The notes beneath the pieces were generated by a model, which had not been told where the DNA came from, did not search any database, and was given only the letters and a program-made list of their open reading frames with translations. 52,903 nt of DNA from Paludibacteraceae bacterium. GTDB taxonomy: Bacteria; Bacteroidota; Bacteroidia; Bacteroidales; Paludibacteraceae. The stretch spans positions 1-52,903 of the forward strand of contig JAGCLW010000059.1 in assembly GCA_017646805.1 (NCBI GenBank). Reading direction: 5' to 3'. The position numbers were made by a program, and so were the translations under genes. Positions 31,056-40,509 of the stretch are shown in pieces. Position 1 is the first letter of the stretch. Each line of letters opens with the position of its first letter.

Positions 31056-31063
31056 TATTTTTG
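31056..31063 (+). promoter_or_regulatory. -7 box of the purH-mre operon
   Basis: TATTTTTG matches TAnnTTTG. It makes the in-frame ATG at 31072 nearly leaderless and rules out the TTG at 31015, which favours ATG 31099 for purH. Confidence 0.55.
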
Positions 31064-31098
31064 TACCTTTAATGGAAATAGATAAAAATAGCAATAAA

Positions 31099-32622
31099 AT
31101 GACGTCAACAAAAAAAATTAAATCAGCATTGATCTCAGTTTATCACAAAGATAATTTGGATCAAATTGTATTAAAATTACATGCTGAAGGTGTAAAAATT
31201 ATCTCTACGGGAGGGACTCAACAATTTATTGAAAGTCTTGGAGTGCCATGTGTATCAGTAGAGTCGATGACGGCTTATCCAAGTATTTTTGGAGGTCGAG
31301 TAAAAACGTTGCATCCATTAGTTTTTGGAGCGATTTTGAATAGACGTGATAATGAAGGAGATCAAGTTCAAGCAAAACAATATGGAATAGAAAATATAGA
31401 TCTTGTAATTGTTGATTTATATCCATTTGAAGAAACATTGGCTTCGGGAGCAGATGATGCCGCTGTAATAGAAAAAATAGATGTCGGGGGACCTTCAATG
31501 ATTCGTGCGGCGGCAAAAAATCATAATGATGTTCTTGTTGTGGCGTCAAAAGCACAATATTTACCATTATTGAAGATTTTGAATGAAAAAGGAGCCGAAA
31601 CGACAATTGAAGAGCGTCTTTGGTTTGCGAAAGAAGCATTTAAGGTTACGTCTCATTATGATTGTGCGATATTCAACTGGTTTGATAGAGAAGAAGAGTC
31701 GGCATATCGCTTGTCGGTGGATAATGCAATGCATATGCGTTATGGAGAAAATCCTCATCAAAAAGGATTCTTTTACGGAAATTTCAATGAAATATTTGAC
31801 CAAATTCATGGAAAAGAAATTTCATACAACAATATGCTTGATGTAGATGCTGCTGTTTCTTTGATTGCAGAATTTAAAGAAACAACATTTGCAATTTTGA
31901 AACATAATAATGCTTGTGGAATCGCATCTCGTCCGACAGTTCTTGAAGCTTGGACGGCTGCACTTGAAGCAGATCCGGTTTCTGCATTTGGAGGAGTATT
32001 TATTACAAATGCAAAAATCGATAAGGCAACTGCTGAAGAAATGAACAAATTATTTTTTGAAATTGTAATTGCTCCAGCATATGATGATGATGCTCTTGAA
32101 GTTTTGAAACAAAAGAAAAATCGTATTATTTTGATTCAAAAAGAAATGCGATTGAGTGAAAAACAAGTTCGTACGGCATTGAATGGTGTTCTTGTTCAAG
32201 AGAGAGATTTGTCTATTCAAACAAAAGAAGATCTTACTTCGGTAACGAATGTGGCTCCAACTGAAGAACAAGTAGAGGATTTGTTATTTGCCAATAAATT
32301 GGTGAAAAATAGTAAATCAAATGCGATTGTTTTGGCTAAAGGAAAACACATGTTGAGTAGTGGAATAGGACAAACGAGTCGTGTAGATGCACTTCGTCAA
32401 GCAATCGAAAAGGCAAAATCTTTTAAATTTGATTTGAATGGTGCAGTTATGGCTTCAGATGCTTTTTTCCCTTTCCCAGATTGTGTGGAAATAGCAGATC
32501 AAGCAGGAATAAAAGCAGTAATCCAACCGGGAGGATCAATTAAAGATCAGTTGAGTATTGATTATTGCAACGAACATAATATTGCGATGGTAACAACAGG
32601 TGTAAGACACTTTAAACATTAA
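31099..32622 (+). CDS. purH: Bifunctional AICAR transformylase / IMP cyclohydrolase
   Basis: The 507-residue protein has the N-terminal MGS-like IMP cyclohydrolase domain, with ISTGGTQQFIESLGV and GGRVKTLHP (about 40-80). The C-terminal transformylase domain has MRYGENPHQKG and FAILKHNNACGIA. It carries out the last two steps of purine synthesis to IMP. The start is set by its promoter box. mreB follows eight bases later, as is usual in Bacteroidetes, so purH probably shares a transcript with the rod-shape genes. Confidence 0.95.
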   Translation: MTSTKKIKSALISVYHKDNLDQIVLKLHAEGVKIISTGGTQQFIESLGVPCVSVESMTAYPSIFGGRVKTLHPLVFGAILNRRDNEGDQVQAKQYGIENIDLVIVDLYPFEETLASGADDAAVIEKIDVGGPSMIRAAAKNHNDVLVVASKAQYLPLLKILNEKGAETTIEERLWFAKEAFKVTSHYDCAIFNWFDREEESAYRLSVDNAMHMRYGENPHQKGFFYGNFNEIFDQIHGKEISYNNMLDVDAAVSLIAEFKETTFAILKHNNACGIASRPTVLEAWTAALEADPVSAFGGVFITNAKIDKATAEEMNKLFFEIVIAPAYDDDALEVLKQKKNRIILIQKEMRLSEKQVRTALNGVLVQERDLSIQTKEDLTSVTNVAPTEEQVEDLLFANKLVKNSKSNAIVLAKGKHMLSSGIGQTSRVDALRQAIEKAKSFKFDLNGAVMASDAFFPFPDCVEIADQAGIKAVIQPGGSIKDQLSIDYCNEHNIAMVTTGVRHFKH

Positions 32623-32629
32623 TTTTTTT

Positions 32630-33655
32630 ATGGGATTATTTTCATTTACACAAGAAATTGCGATTGACCTTGGAACAGCAAATACGGTCATTATATATGA
32701 TGGTAAAATTGTAGTTGACGAGCCATCTATTGTTGCTTTGGAACGACACACAGATAAGGTAATTGCAATAGGAAAAAAAGCTCAACAAATGTCTGGAAAA
32801 ACTCCGGAAAGAATTAGAGTTGTTCGTCCTTTGCGAGATGGTGTAATTGCAGACTTTAATGCTGCAGAACAAATGATTCGAGGATTGATTGGAATGATCA
32901 ATAAAAAGAATCGATTATTTTCGCCAAGTTTAAAAATGGTTATTTGTGTTCCTTCAGGTTCTACAGAAGTAGAATTGCGTGCAGTGCGAGATAGTTCGGA
33001 GCATGCAGGAGGTCGAGATGTTCGTATGATTTATGAACCGATGGCAGCGGCAATTGGGAATGGAATTGATGTTGAAGCTCCAGAAGGGAATATGATTGTT
33101 GATATTGGTGGTGGAACTACAGAGATTGCGGTCATTTCTCTTGGTGGAATTGTTGCAGATAGAAGTATTCGTACAGCTGGAGATGCGTTTACGGCAGATA
33201 TTATGGATTATATGGGAAATGAACATAGTATTCGAATAGGAGAACGTACGGCAGAATTGATTAAAATAAATGTTGGAGCGGCTCTTCCTGATTTGCCAGA
33301 AGAAATGATTCCGGATCCATATATTGTTCGTGGTCCACATCGAATGTCTTCACTTCCAATTGAAGTTCCGGTGACGTATGTTGAAATTGCAAGTTGTTTG
33401 GATAAAACAATTCAAAAGATAGAAACAGCAATTCAACAAGCATTGGATCAAACACCTCCAGAATTATATTCTGATATAGTTGAGAAGGGAATTTTCCTTG
33501 CCGGAGGAGGAGCTTTGTTGAGAGGGTTGGATTTAAGAATTAAGAATCGTTTCGGAATTCCGGTTCATATTGCAGACGATCCGTTGCGTGCGGTTGCTCG
33601 AGGAACGGGAATTGCGTTGGAGAATTTTGATAAGTTTAATTTCTTGATTAAGTAA
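32630..33655 (+). CDS. mreB: Rod-shape-determining actin homologue MreB
   Basis: The 341-residue actin-like protein has the phosphate 1 motif (IAIDLGTANTVIIYDGK), the phosphate 2 motif (MIVDIGGGTTEIAVISLGG) and the adenosine motif (GIFLAGGGALLRGLD). It polymerises under the inner membrane and guides the wall-synthesis complex. It is the first of five linked elongation genes: mreB, mreC, mreD, mrdA and rodA. Length and motifs are normal. Confidence 0.97.
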   Translation: MGLFSFTQEIAIDLGTANTVIIYDGKIVVDEPSIVALERHTDKVIAIGKKAQQMSGKTPERIRVVRPLRDGVIADFNAAEQMIRGLIGMINKKNRLFSPSLKMVICVPSGSTEVELRAVRDSSEHAGGRDVRMIYEPMAAAIGNGIDVEAPEGNMIVDIGGGTTEIAVISLGGIVADRSIRTAGDAFTADIMDYMGNEHSIRIGERTAELIKINVGAALPDLPEEMIPDPYIVRGPHRMSSLPIEVPVTYVEIASCLDKTIQKIETAIQQALDQTPPELYSDIVEKGIFLAGGGALLRGLDLRIKNRFGIPVHIADDPLRAVARGTGIALENFDKFNFLIK

Positions 33656-33766
33656 ATATACTTTTTTTTTGAAGAAGTATTGTTTTATATAAAGTACGAA
33701 GTGCGGATAAATCAATTGATTATATTTCAGTGCTTTGTACTTTGTAGTTTCTATAAAAAAAGACTC

Positions 33767-34651
33767 GTGAACTCGTTAATTAAATTTTTTGCCACATACG
33801 GTGTTTATTTTTACTTTGTTGCTTTGGAAATATTCTCGTTGGTTTTAATTGTTAATTATAATTATTTCCAACGAAGTCGTGTTTTCTCTGCAATGAACGA
33901 ATTGTCAGGAATTTTGTATGATCTTGAAGAGTCTGTAACGGATTATTTTTCTTTGAAAAGTGTCAATGAAGAATTGTCGGAGGAAAATGCTCGTTTGAGA
34001 AATGATTTGTTTTTAATGCAACAATTTGCATATAAAAAAGCCATGAGACAAGATTCTGTAGTGCAAATGGTGGAAAATCCTCGATTGTCATATACGTCAA
34101 TGTCTGCAAAAGTAATCAACAATAGTGTGCATAAGTTGCAAAATTATATTACAATCAATCGCGGTAGTAAAAATGGAATTTGTCAGGATATGAGTGTTAT
34201 TTCCTCTTGTGGAGTTGTTGGCGTGGTTAAAAGTGTTTCGGATCATTTTGCTATGGTTGTTCCTGTTTTAAATCCGCGTATACGTATTTCATGTAAGATA
34301 AAATTAAAAGCAAAATCGGCACAAGATCTTTCGGTGGGACAAGTTAAGGATATAGGATCGTTGGTGTGGTATGGAGGAGATTATCGATTTGCAAGTATGG
34401 AGCAAGTTCCTCGTCATGTGGAAATTGAAAAAGGTGATACTGTGATAACGAGTGGATATTCTGATTATTTTCCGGAAGGAATAATGGTAGGAACGATAGA
34501 ATCGTTTGATAAAGCAACAGATGACAATTATTATGATATAAAAGTTCGTTTGTCTGTTAATTTTAGTACGCTTTCTTATGTGGAAGTGTTGGATTATAAG
34601 TATAAAAAAGAACAAGAGGAACTTGAATCTGCAATTCTTACTGATAATTAG
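33767..34651 (+). CDS. mreC: Rod-shape-determining protein MreC
   Basis: The 294-residue protein from GTG 33767 opens (M)NSLIKFFATYGVYFYFVALE, which contains the single membrane helix. A coiled coil follows (about 60-90, NEELSEENARLRND) and then the periplasmic beta domain with NYITINRGSKNGICQDM and GVVGVVKSVSDHFAMVVP. It links MreB to the periplasmic synthases. An upstream TTG at 33680 would add 29 unlikely residues. mreD starts three bases after its stop. Confidence 0.9.
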   Translation: MNSLIKFFATYGVYFYFVALEIFSLVLIVNYNYFQRSRVFSAMNELSGILYDLEESVTDYFSLKSVNEELSEENARLRNDLFLMQQFAYKKAMRQDSVVQMVENPRLSYTSMSAKVINNSVHKLQNYITINRGSKNGICQDMSVISSCGVVGVVKSVSDHFAMVVPVLNPRIRISCKIKLKAKSAQDLSVGQVKDIGSLVWYGGDYRFASMEQVPRHVEIEKGDTVITSGYSDYFPEGIMVGTIESFDKATDDNYYDIKVRLSVNFSTLSYVEVLDYKYKKEQEELESAILTDN

Positions 34652-34654
34652 AGT

Positions 34655-35158
34655 ATGAAATCTTTTGGTTATTTAGGAATATTATTTTTAATCTGTGTCT
34701 TAGGGCAGGTTTTAATTTTGAATCAACTCTATTTTTTAGGAGTAGGTAATCCTTATTTGTATATTTTATTTTTGTTTGCCATGCCATTGACGATGAGTCG
34801 ATTTGCTCGATTTACAATGGCATTTTTGTTGGGTTTTGCGATAGATTTGTTTAGCGGAACTCCGGGATTGCATTCTTTTTCTTGTGTTTTCGCTCAATTT
34901 GTAGCAATGGAGTCAATCTTTTTGTTTGTGCCTAAAGACGATAAGTTTAAACGAGATTCTTTGCCGTTGTCAATTAAATCGATGGGCGTTTCTTCGTTTA
35001 TGAAATTAGCGACGTTGGTTGTTTTGTGTCATCACGGATCGTTGTTTTTGTTGGAAGCTTTTAGTGTTCAGCATTTAGGTCTTTTGATAGTTCGTATTTT
35101 GGTCAGTGCGACTCTCACTCTTTTTCTTTTGTATGTTGTAGAAAAGAATAAAAAATAA
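34655..35158 (+). CDS. mreD: Rod-shape-determining protein MreD
   Basis: The 167-residue protein is almost wholly membrane-embedded, with five or six helices. It matches MreD in length and in place between mreC and mrdA. The GFAIDLFSGTPGLHSF segment (about 65-80) is characteristic of the Bacteroidetes family. It acts with MreC and RodA in cylindrical wall growth. Identification rests on operon position and topology. Confidence 0.9.
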   Translation: MKSFGYLGILFLICVLGQVLILNQLYFLGVGNPYLYILFLFAMPLTMSRFARFTMAFLLGFAIDLFSGTPGLHSFSCVFAQFVAMESIFLFVPKDDKFKRDSLPLSIKSMGVSSFMKLATLVVLCHHGSLFLLEAFSVQHLGLLIVRILVSATLTLFLLYVVEKNKK

Positions 35159-35190
35159 TCTTTTTTTGTTTTGTTTTTTTTTGAAAAAAA

Positions 35191-37053
35191 GTGAAAAACG
35201 ATAAATTAAAATCAAGAAAAAACGTTTTTTTACTTATTGCATTTTGCATTTACTTTGTATTTGTATTGCAATTGTTTCGTTTGCAGATTGTTGATCCTCA
35301 TTGGAAAGATTCTGCAGACAGCAATGCTTTTTTGCAACAAACGCAGTATCCTGCTCGAGGATTGATTTATGATCGCAATGGTAAATTGCTTGTTTATAAT
35401 AAGCCTGCGTATGATGTAATGATTGTGATGAAAGAAGTGACGGATTTTGACACTTTGGATTTTTGCTCTACGGTAAAAATTACAAAAGAAGAATTTAAAG
35501 CATTGGTAAAAAAAGTTCGTCGAAATCGAGGTTATAGCAAATATACTCCACAGTTGTTGATTTCTCAACTTTCGATAGAAGAGTATGCTGTTTTAAGTGA
35601 AAAATTAGATAATTTTCCTGGTTTTTATATTCAAAATCGAACATTGAGAGAATATACTTATCCTTGTGCGGCTCATGCTCTTGGGTCGGTGGGAGAGGTG
35701 AGTAAGTCTCAAATAGAAAATGATTCTACGGGATATTATGTTCAAGGAGATTATGTGGGGAAAAATGGAGTTGAGAAAAGTTACGAAGAAGTTTTGCGAG
35801 GAGAAAAAGGATATAAAATTTTTCTTCGAGATGCACATGGAAAAATAAAAGGCAGTTTTGAAGATGGAAAAAATGATAAAGATCCGATTTCCGGTAAGAA
35901 TTTGATATTATCTCTTGATATTGATTTGCAATATTATGGAGAACAATTGATGCAAGGGAAGATTGGATCAATTGTTGCGATAGAGCCGGCGACGGGAGAG
36001 ATTCTTGCGTTGGTTAGCAGTCCGTCGTTCAATCCTTCCGATTTGGTTGGTCGTCAAAGAGGGAAAAATTTCGAAGCATTAAATAATGATCCTTTAAAAC
36101 CATTGCTCGATCGTCCTTTGATGGCACGTTATCCTCCCGGTAGTACGTTTAAAGTGCTTAATAGTTTAATCTTTCAACAAGAAGGAATCATAACTCCATC
36201 AACACGTTATCCTTGTTCTTGTGGTTTCGTTTCCGGAGGTCTTCGTGTTGGTTGTCATGCTCATGCTTCTCCGGTTGATTTACGATATTCTATTCAAACA
36301 TCTTGCAATGCGTATTATTGTTATGGTTATCGAGCAATGATTGATAATAAAAAATATGGTTCGGTGCAAGAGGCTCTTGAGGTTTGGAAAAATGCGGTTG
36401 TATCTTTTGGTTTTGGTTACAAACTTGGAGTTGATTTTCCGAATGAAAATCGCGGATATATTCCTAACAAAGGAGTTTATAATAAGATTTATGGAGAAAG
36501 AGGGTGGAGAGGATTGACAATTATTTCGAATTCTATTGGACAAGGAGAAGTGATTACAACGCCGATTCAAACAGCAAATTTGGCTGCGTGCGTTGCTAAT
36601 CGTGGTTATTGGATTACACCTCATATTGTAAAAGAAATAGAGGGTGGAGAATTGCCTAAAAAACTTCTTGAACGACATCAAACGGTGGTTGATGAATGTC
36701 ATTTTGAACCGACGATTGATGGAATGGAAAGAGCAGTTTTGGGAGGAACTGTTTATGGTGCAAGATTAGATTCGATCAGAGTTTGTGGAAAAACCGGTAC
36801 GGCTCAAAATCCACATGGAAAGGATCATAGTATTTGTATGTTGTTTGCTCCTCGAGAAGATCCTAAAATTGCAATTGCCGTATTTGTTGAGAATGGAGGA
36901 TTTGGTGCGACATGGGCTGTTCCGATTGCTTCATTGATGATGGAAAAATATCTTAAAGGGGAAATTTCACCACAACGAAAATGGCAAGAAGAGCGAATTT
37001 TGAAAGCAAGTTTAATACCTTCTATTTATTATCAAAATGCCAAGAAAAAATAG
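35191..37053 (+). CDS. mrdA: Penicillin-binding protein 2 (elongation transpeptidase)
   Basis: The 620-residue protein has a membrane anchor (about 12-30), the PBP dimer domain and the transpeptidase domain. The three active-site motifs are present: SxxK in PPGSTFKV at about 316-320, SCN in QTSCNAYY, and KTGT at about 534. It cross-links peptidoglycan together with RodA. It starts with GTG. It overlaps rodA by 17 bases. Confidence 0.95.
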   Translation: MKNDKLKSRKNVFLLIAFCIYFVFVLQLFRLQIVDPHWKDSADSNAFLQQTQYPARGLIYDRNGKLLVYNKPAYDVMIVMKEVTDFDTLDFCSTVKITKEEFKALVKKVRRNRGYSKYTPQLLISQLSIEEYAVLSEKLDNFPGFYIQNRTLREYTYPCAAHALGSVGEVSKSQIENDSTGYYVQGDYVGKNGVEKSYEEVLRGEKGYKIFLRDAHGKIKGSFEDGKNDKDPISGKNLILSLDIDLQYYGEQLMQGKIGSIVAIEPATGEILALVSSPSFNPSDLVGRQRGKNFEALNNDPLKPLLDRPLMARYPPGSTFKVLNSLIFQQEGIITPSTRYPCSCGFVSGGLRVGCHAHASPVDLRYSIQTSCNAYYCYGYRAMIDNKKYGSVQEALEVWKNAVVSFGFGYKLGVDFPNENRGYIPNKGVYNKIYGERGWRGLTIISNSIGQGEVITTPIQTANLAACVANRGYWITPHIVKEIEGGELPKKLLERHQTVVDECHFEPTIDGMERAVLGGTVYGARLDSIRVCGKTGTAQNPHGKDHSICMLFAPREDPKIAIAVFVENGGFGATWAVPIASLMMEKYLKGEISPQRKWQEERILKASLIPSIYYQNAKKK

Positions 37054-38485
37054 TATATTATCTTCGATAGATTGGCCATTGGTTTTATTGTATTTTGTAC
37101 TTATCTTTTTGGGTTGGATAAGTGTTTATGGTGCATCGTATGATTATGATAATACGAATATTTTTAGTTTTGATCATCGTGCGGGAAAGCAATTGGTTTG
37201 GATGGGTTGTGCGTTGTTTTTGGCAACGATTGTGCTTTTGATCAATGCAGAATTGTATGATGTATTGGCATATTTTATTTATGGAGCGGTTTTGCTCTTA
37301 TTGATATTGACAATTTTTATTGCTCCGGATATTAAGGGTTCTCGTTCTTGGTTGGTGCTTGGACCGATTCGTTTCCAGCCGGCAGAAATTGCGAAGTTTG
37401 CAACGGTATTGGCATTGGCTAAATATATGTCGCAATATGAGTTTTCTTTGCAAGGACTTCGTTCATATATTCCAATTCTTTTAATTATATTCATTCCGAT
37501 TCTTTTGATTATTTGTCAGAAAGAAACGGGGTCTGCATTAGTGTTTTTTTCTTTTTTTCTAATGCTTTATCGCAAAGGAATGCCTGGAGTATTGTTGTAT
37601 TTGGCTTTTTGTGCGGTGTTTTTATTTATCGTGGTTATTCGATTTGGAAATATTTATTTGCAAGAAGGAGAAGTCGGATCTGAAGGTTTGTTTTTTGCAC
37701 AGATTTTTATTTACGTTTCGCAGTTCGGATTTTTTCTTTTTTTGATGAAAGATTGGTCAAGCGTTAAAATTCTTTTGCAAATGGGATTGTTTGTGGTTTT
37801 TGTAGCAATTATCACAAATTTGTTTGTTGTGGTTGATTACAATTATTTTGGTTATTTTTTATTGATGTGTACATCTGTTTTTTGTTTTTGGAATGCAATA
37901 AAAAATAGAAAATGGACGTATATTTTGATTGCTTTTTTTGCTATTGGAACAATAGGATATAGCTTTACGGCCGATTATTTGTTTGACCGGATTCTTCAGC
38001 CACATCAACAAAGTCGGATAAAGGTTTTGTTGGGAATGGAAGACGATCTTTCATGAGCCGGATATAATGTTAATCAAAGTAAAATTGCTATTGGATCGGG
38101 AGGTTTTTTTGGACAAGGTTTTTTGAATGGAACGCAAACAAAACTTGATTACGTTCCGGAGCAAGATACGGATTTTATTTTTTGTACCGTTGGAGAAGAG
38201 TGGGGATTTTTAGGAACTGTATTTGTTTTGACTCTGTATTTGATTTTTATTTGTCGTATAGTTGTAATTGCAGAACGACAGAAGCGTGTGTTTGCCCAGA
38301 TTTATGCCTATTGTGTAGCAAGTATTTTTCTTTTTCATATGTTTATTAATGTAGGAATGGTTATCGGATTGTGTCCTGTTATAGGAATTCCATTGCCGTT
38401 TTTTTCGTATGGAGGTTCCAGCCTTTGGGGTTTTACAATATTGACATTTGTTCTTCTTCGACTTGATGCGGCACGTTATAATTAA
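37037..38485 (+). pseudogene. rodA: rodA, interrupted by an in-frame TGA
   Basis: The 5' part (37037-38056, 339 codons) and the 3' part (to 38485) are in the same frame and together make a normal RodA of about 482 codons. They are separated only by a TGA at 38054-38056. The C-terminal part contains the family motifs YNVNQSKIAIGSGGFFGQGF, LDYVPEQDTDFIF and PFFSYGGSS. The expected residue at the stop is glycine, so a single G-to-T change (GGA to TGA) explains it. RodA is the SEDS glycosyltransferase of wall elongation and is usually essential in rods. A sequencing error, a true null or read-through are all possible. TGA acts as a normal stop in neighbours such as rnpA and nadE. Confidence 0.85.
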
Positions 38486-38494
38486 AAAAGGAAA

Positions 38495-39016
38495 ATGAAA
38501 AAAGAATTACGACAATCAATTCGGCAATTAAAATCAAATTATTCTGTTTCGGAATTAAAACAAATGTCCGTTCCTATCATTGAAGCATTGAAGCGACATC
38601 CGAAATTTGTCGTGGCAAAAAAAATTTTGCTGTATCATAGTTTGCCAGATGAGGTTTGCACTCATTTTTTGATTCAGGAATGTGCAAAAACAAAGCAAAT
38701 CTTATTGCCCGTAGTCAAGAATGATGATTTGGTATTGAAAAAGTATAAAGATGAAAAAAGCCTTTCGGAAGGAGCATTTTCGATATTAGAACCAATTGGA
38801 GAAGAGGAAAGTTTTGATTCAATAGATTTGATTGTTGTGCCGGGAATGGCTTTCGATCTTCAAGGAAATCGATTGGGAAGAGGAAAAGGATATTATGATC
38901 GATTGCTTTCAAAATTTTCAAATGTATTTACGATAGGAATTTGTTTTCCTTTTCAAATGTTGAAAAGTATTCCTACAGAGTCGTTTGATAGACCTGTAGA
39001 TTTTGTTATTTCATAG
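38495..39016 (+). CDS. 5-formyltetrahydrofolate cyclo-ligase
   Basis: The 173-residue protein has the short N-terminal helix MKKELRQSIRQLK, then LLYHSLPDEVCTHFLI. The family's C-terminal nucleotide/folate motif is LIVVPGMAFDLQGNRLGRG, followed by KGYYDRLL (about 108-135). It converts 5-formyltetrahydrofolate to 5,10-methenyl-tetrahydrofolate using ATP. It starts ten bases after the rodA stop and 13 bases before sufS. Length is normal for the family. Confidence 0.92.
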   Translation: MKKELRQSIRQLKSNYSVSELKQMSVPIIEALKRHPKFVVAKKILLYHSLPDEVCTHFLIQECAKTKQILLPVVKNDDLVLKKYKDEKSLSEGAFSILEPIGEEESFDSIDLIVVPGMAFDLQGNRLGRGKGYYDRLLSKFSNVFTIGICFPFQMLKSIPTESFDRPVDFVIS

Positions 39017-39028
39017 AAAAATTTATCA

Positions 39029-40237
39029 ATGAATTTAATTCAATCCCAATTTCCAATATTATCACGCACAATTTACGGAAAACCATTGGTTTATCTTGAT
39101 AATGCGGCGACAACACAAAAGCCTCAAGTTGTTCTTGATGCAATTCAAACTGCTTATACTCAACGTAATGCAAATATTCATCGTGGAGTTCATTTTTTGA
39201 GTCAAGAAGCAACGATTGCTCATGAGTCTGCTCGCGATGTTGTTCGAGATTTTATTCATGCACGTTCTTCAAAAGAAATTATTTTTACGAGAGGAACGAC
39301 AGAAGGAATCAATCTTGTTGCCTCTTGTTTTGGACAGCAACTCCAAGAAGGCGATGAAATTATGGTTTCGATGATGGAACATCATTCTAACATTGTTCCA
39401 TGGCAATTGTTGTCAATGCAAAAAAATGTAAAGATTGTTCCGATTCCATTTGATGAAAATGGAGAATTGGAAATGGAAGAATTTCGTAAATTATTTTCTA
39501 AAAAAACGAAATTTGTTTCAATTGCTCATGTTAGTAATGCGTTGGGAACGGTTAATCCCGTGAAAGAAATAATTGCTGAAGCACATCGTCATGGTGCATT
39601 GACATTAGTTGATGGAGCTCAAAGCACACCTCATATTTCTATTGATGTCCAAGATTTGGATTGTGATTTTTTTGCCTTTTCGGGTCATAAGATTTACGGA
39701 CCAACGGGAATTGGCATTTTGTATGGAAAAGAATCGTTGCTTAATTCTTTGCCACCTTATATGGGAGGTGGAGAAATGATAGAAAAAGTTTCTTTTTCAG
39801 GGACAACATTTAATGAATTACCATATAAATACGAAGCCGGAACGCCAGATTATGTAGGTTCAACGGCTTTGGCTGCGGCACTTCGTTTTGTTTCGGAAAT
39901 AGGAATGGAAAAAATTGCCAAACACGAACAAGATCTTCTCAATTATTGTACAGAAAGATTGCATGATTTGGGAGGTGTCAGAATTATTGGACAAGCCACG
40001 AAAAAAAGTGGATTGATTTCCTTTCTTTTGGGCGATGTTCATCCTTTTGATGTAGGAACTATTTTGGATAAATTAGGAATTGCCGTCAGAACCGGACATC
40101 ATTGTGCTCAACCGGTTATGGAACGAATGGGAATAGAAGGAACGGTTAGAGCAAGTTTCGCTTTATATAATACAAAAGAAGATATTGATGTTTTGATTGA
40201 AGGATTACTTCGAGTAAAAAAAATGTTTAGAATGTAA
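39029..40237 (+). CDS. sufS: Cysteine desulfurase SufS
   Basis: The 402-residue PLP enzyme has the lysine that binds the cofactor in FSGHKIYGPTGIG (about residue 222). The catalytic cysteine is in RTGHHCAQPVMERMG (about 360), which places it in the SufS/CsdA group. It takes sulfur from cysteine for iron-sulfur clusters. The other suf genes are not adjacent. The fold-type I motifs LDNAATTQKP and EIIFTRGTTEGINLVA are intact. Confidence 0.94.
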   Translation: MNLIQSQFPILSRTIYGKPLVYLDNAATTQKPQVVLDAIQTAYTQRNANIHRGVHFLSQEATIAHESARDVVRDFIHARSSKEIIFTRGTTEGINLVASCFGQQLQEGDEIMVSMMEHHSNIVPWQLLSMQKNVKIVPIPFDENGELEMEEFRKLFSKKTKFVSIAHVSNALGTVNPVKEIIAEAHRHGALTLVDGAQSTPHISIDVQDLDCDFFAFSGHKIYGPTGIGILYGKESLLNSLPPYMGGGEMIEKVSFSGTTFNELPYKYEAGTPDYVGSTALAAALRFVSEIGMEKIAKHEQDLLNYCTERLHDLGGVRIIGQATKKSGLISFLLGDVHPFDVGTILDKLGIAVRTGHHCAQPVMERMGIEGTVRASFALYNTKEDIDVLIEGLLRVKKMFRM

Positions 40238-40260
40238 AAAAAAACAATCAAACGAAGGAT

Positions 40261-40291
40261 AAAAAGGCGTCTTTAAAGGACGTCTTTTTTT
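40261..40291 (+). terminator. Terminator after sufS
   Basis: AAGGCGTC pairs with GACGTCTT (one G-U) around TTTAAAG and is followed by T's. The rest of 40292-40440 is AT-rich with no gene seen. Confidence 0.8.
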
Positions 40292-40440
40292 ATTGTATCA
40301 TTTGAGTTTTCTTTATTGCTTAATAATGAGCATGTTATGATAAAAATTGACTTTTTGGGATTATTTTGTGTAAAATAAAATTCAAAAAACGACTGAAAAT
40401 CAACGTGTTAGTTTTTATTTTGTAAATTTTTGTCATTTTT

Positions 40441-40472
40441 TTTGTTTATATAGATTTCTTATTTTATCTTTG
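40441..40472 (+). promoter_or_regulatory. nrdD promoter
   Basis: TTTG at 40441-40444 and TATCTTTG at 40465-40472 are 20 bases apart, a textbook Bacteroidetes promoter. The start codon lies 37 bases further. Confidence 0.75.
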
Positions 40473-40509
40473 CTCACGTTATTAAAAAAATAAAAAATAA
40501 GATATAGTT

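Noticed and set aside
38054..38056. TGA read as an amino acid (glycine or tryptophan recoding)
   Set aside because: TGA is the normal stop of several intact neighbours, including the AsmA-like gene, rnpA, argC, rsfS and nadE, so general recoding is excluded.
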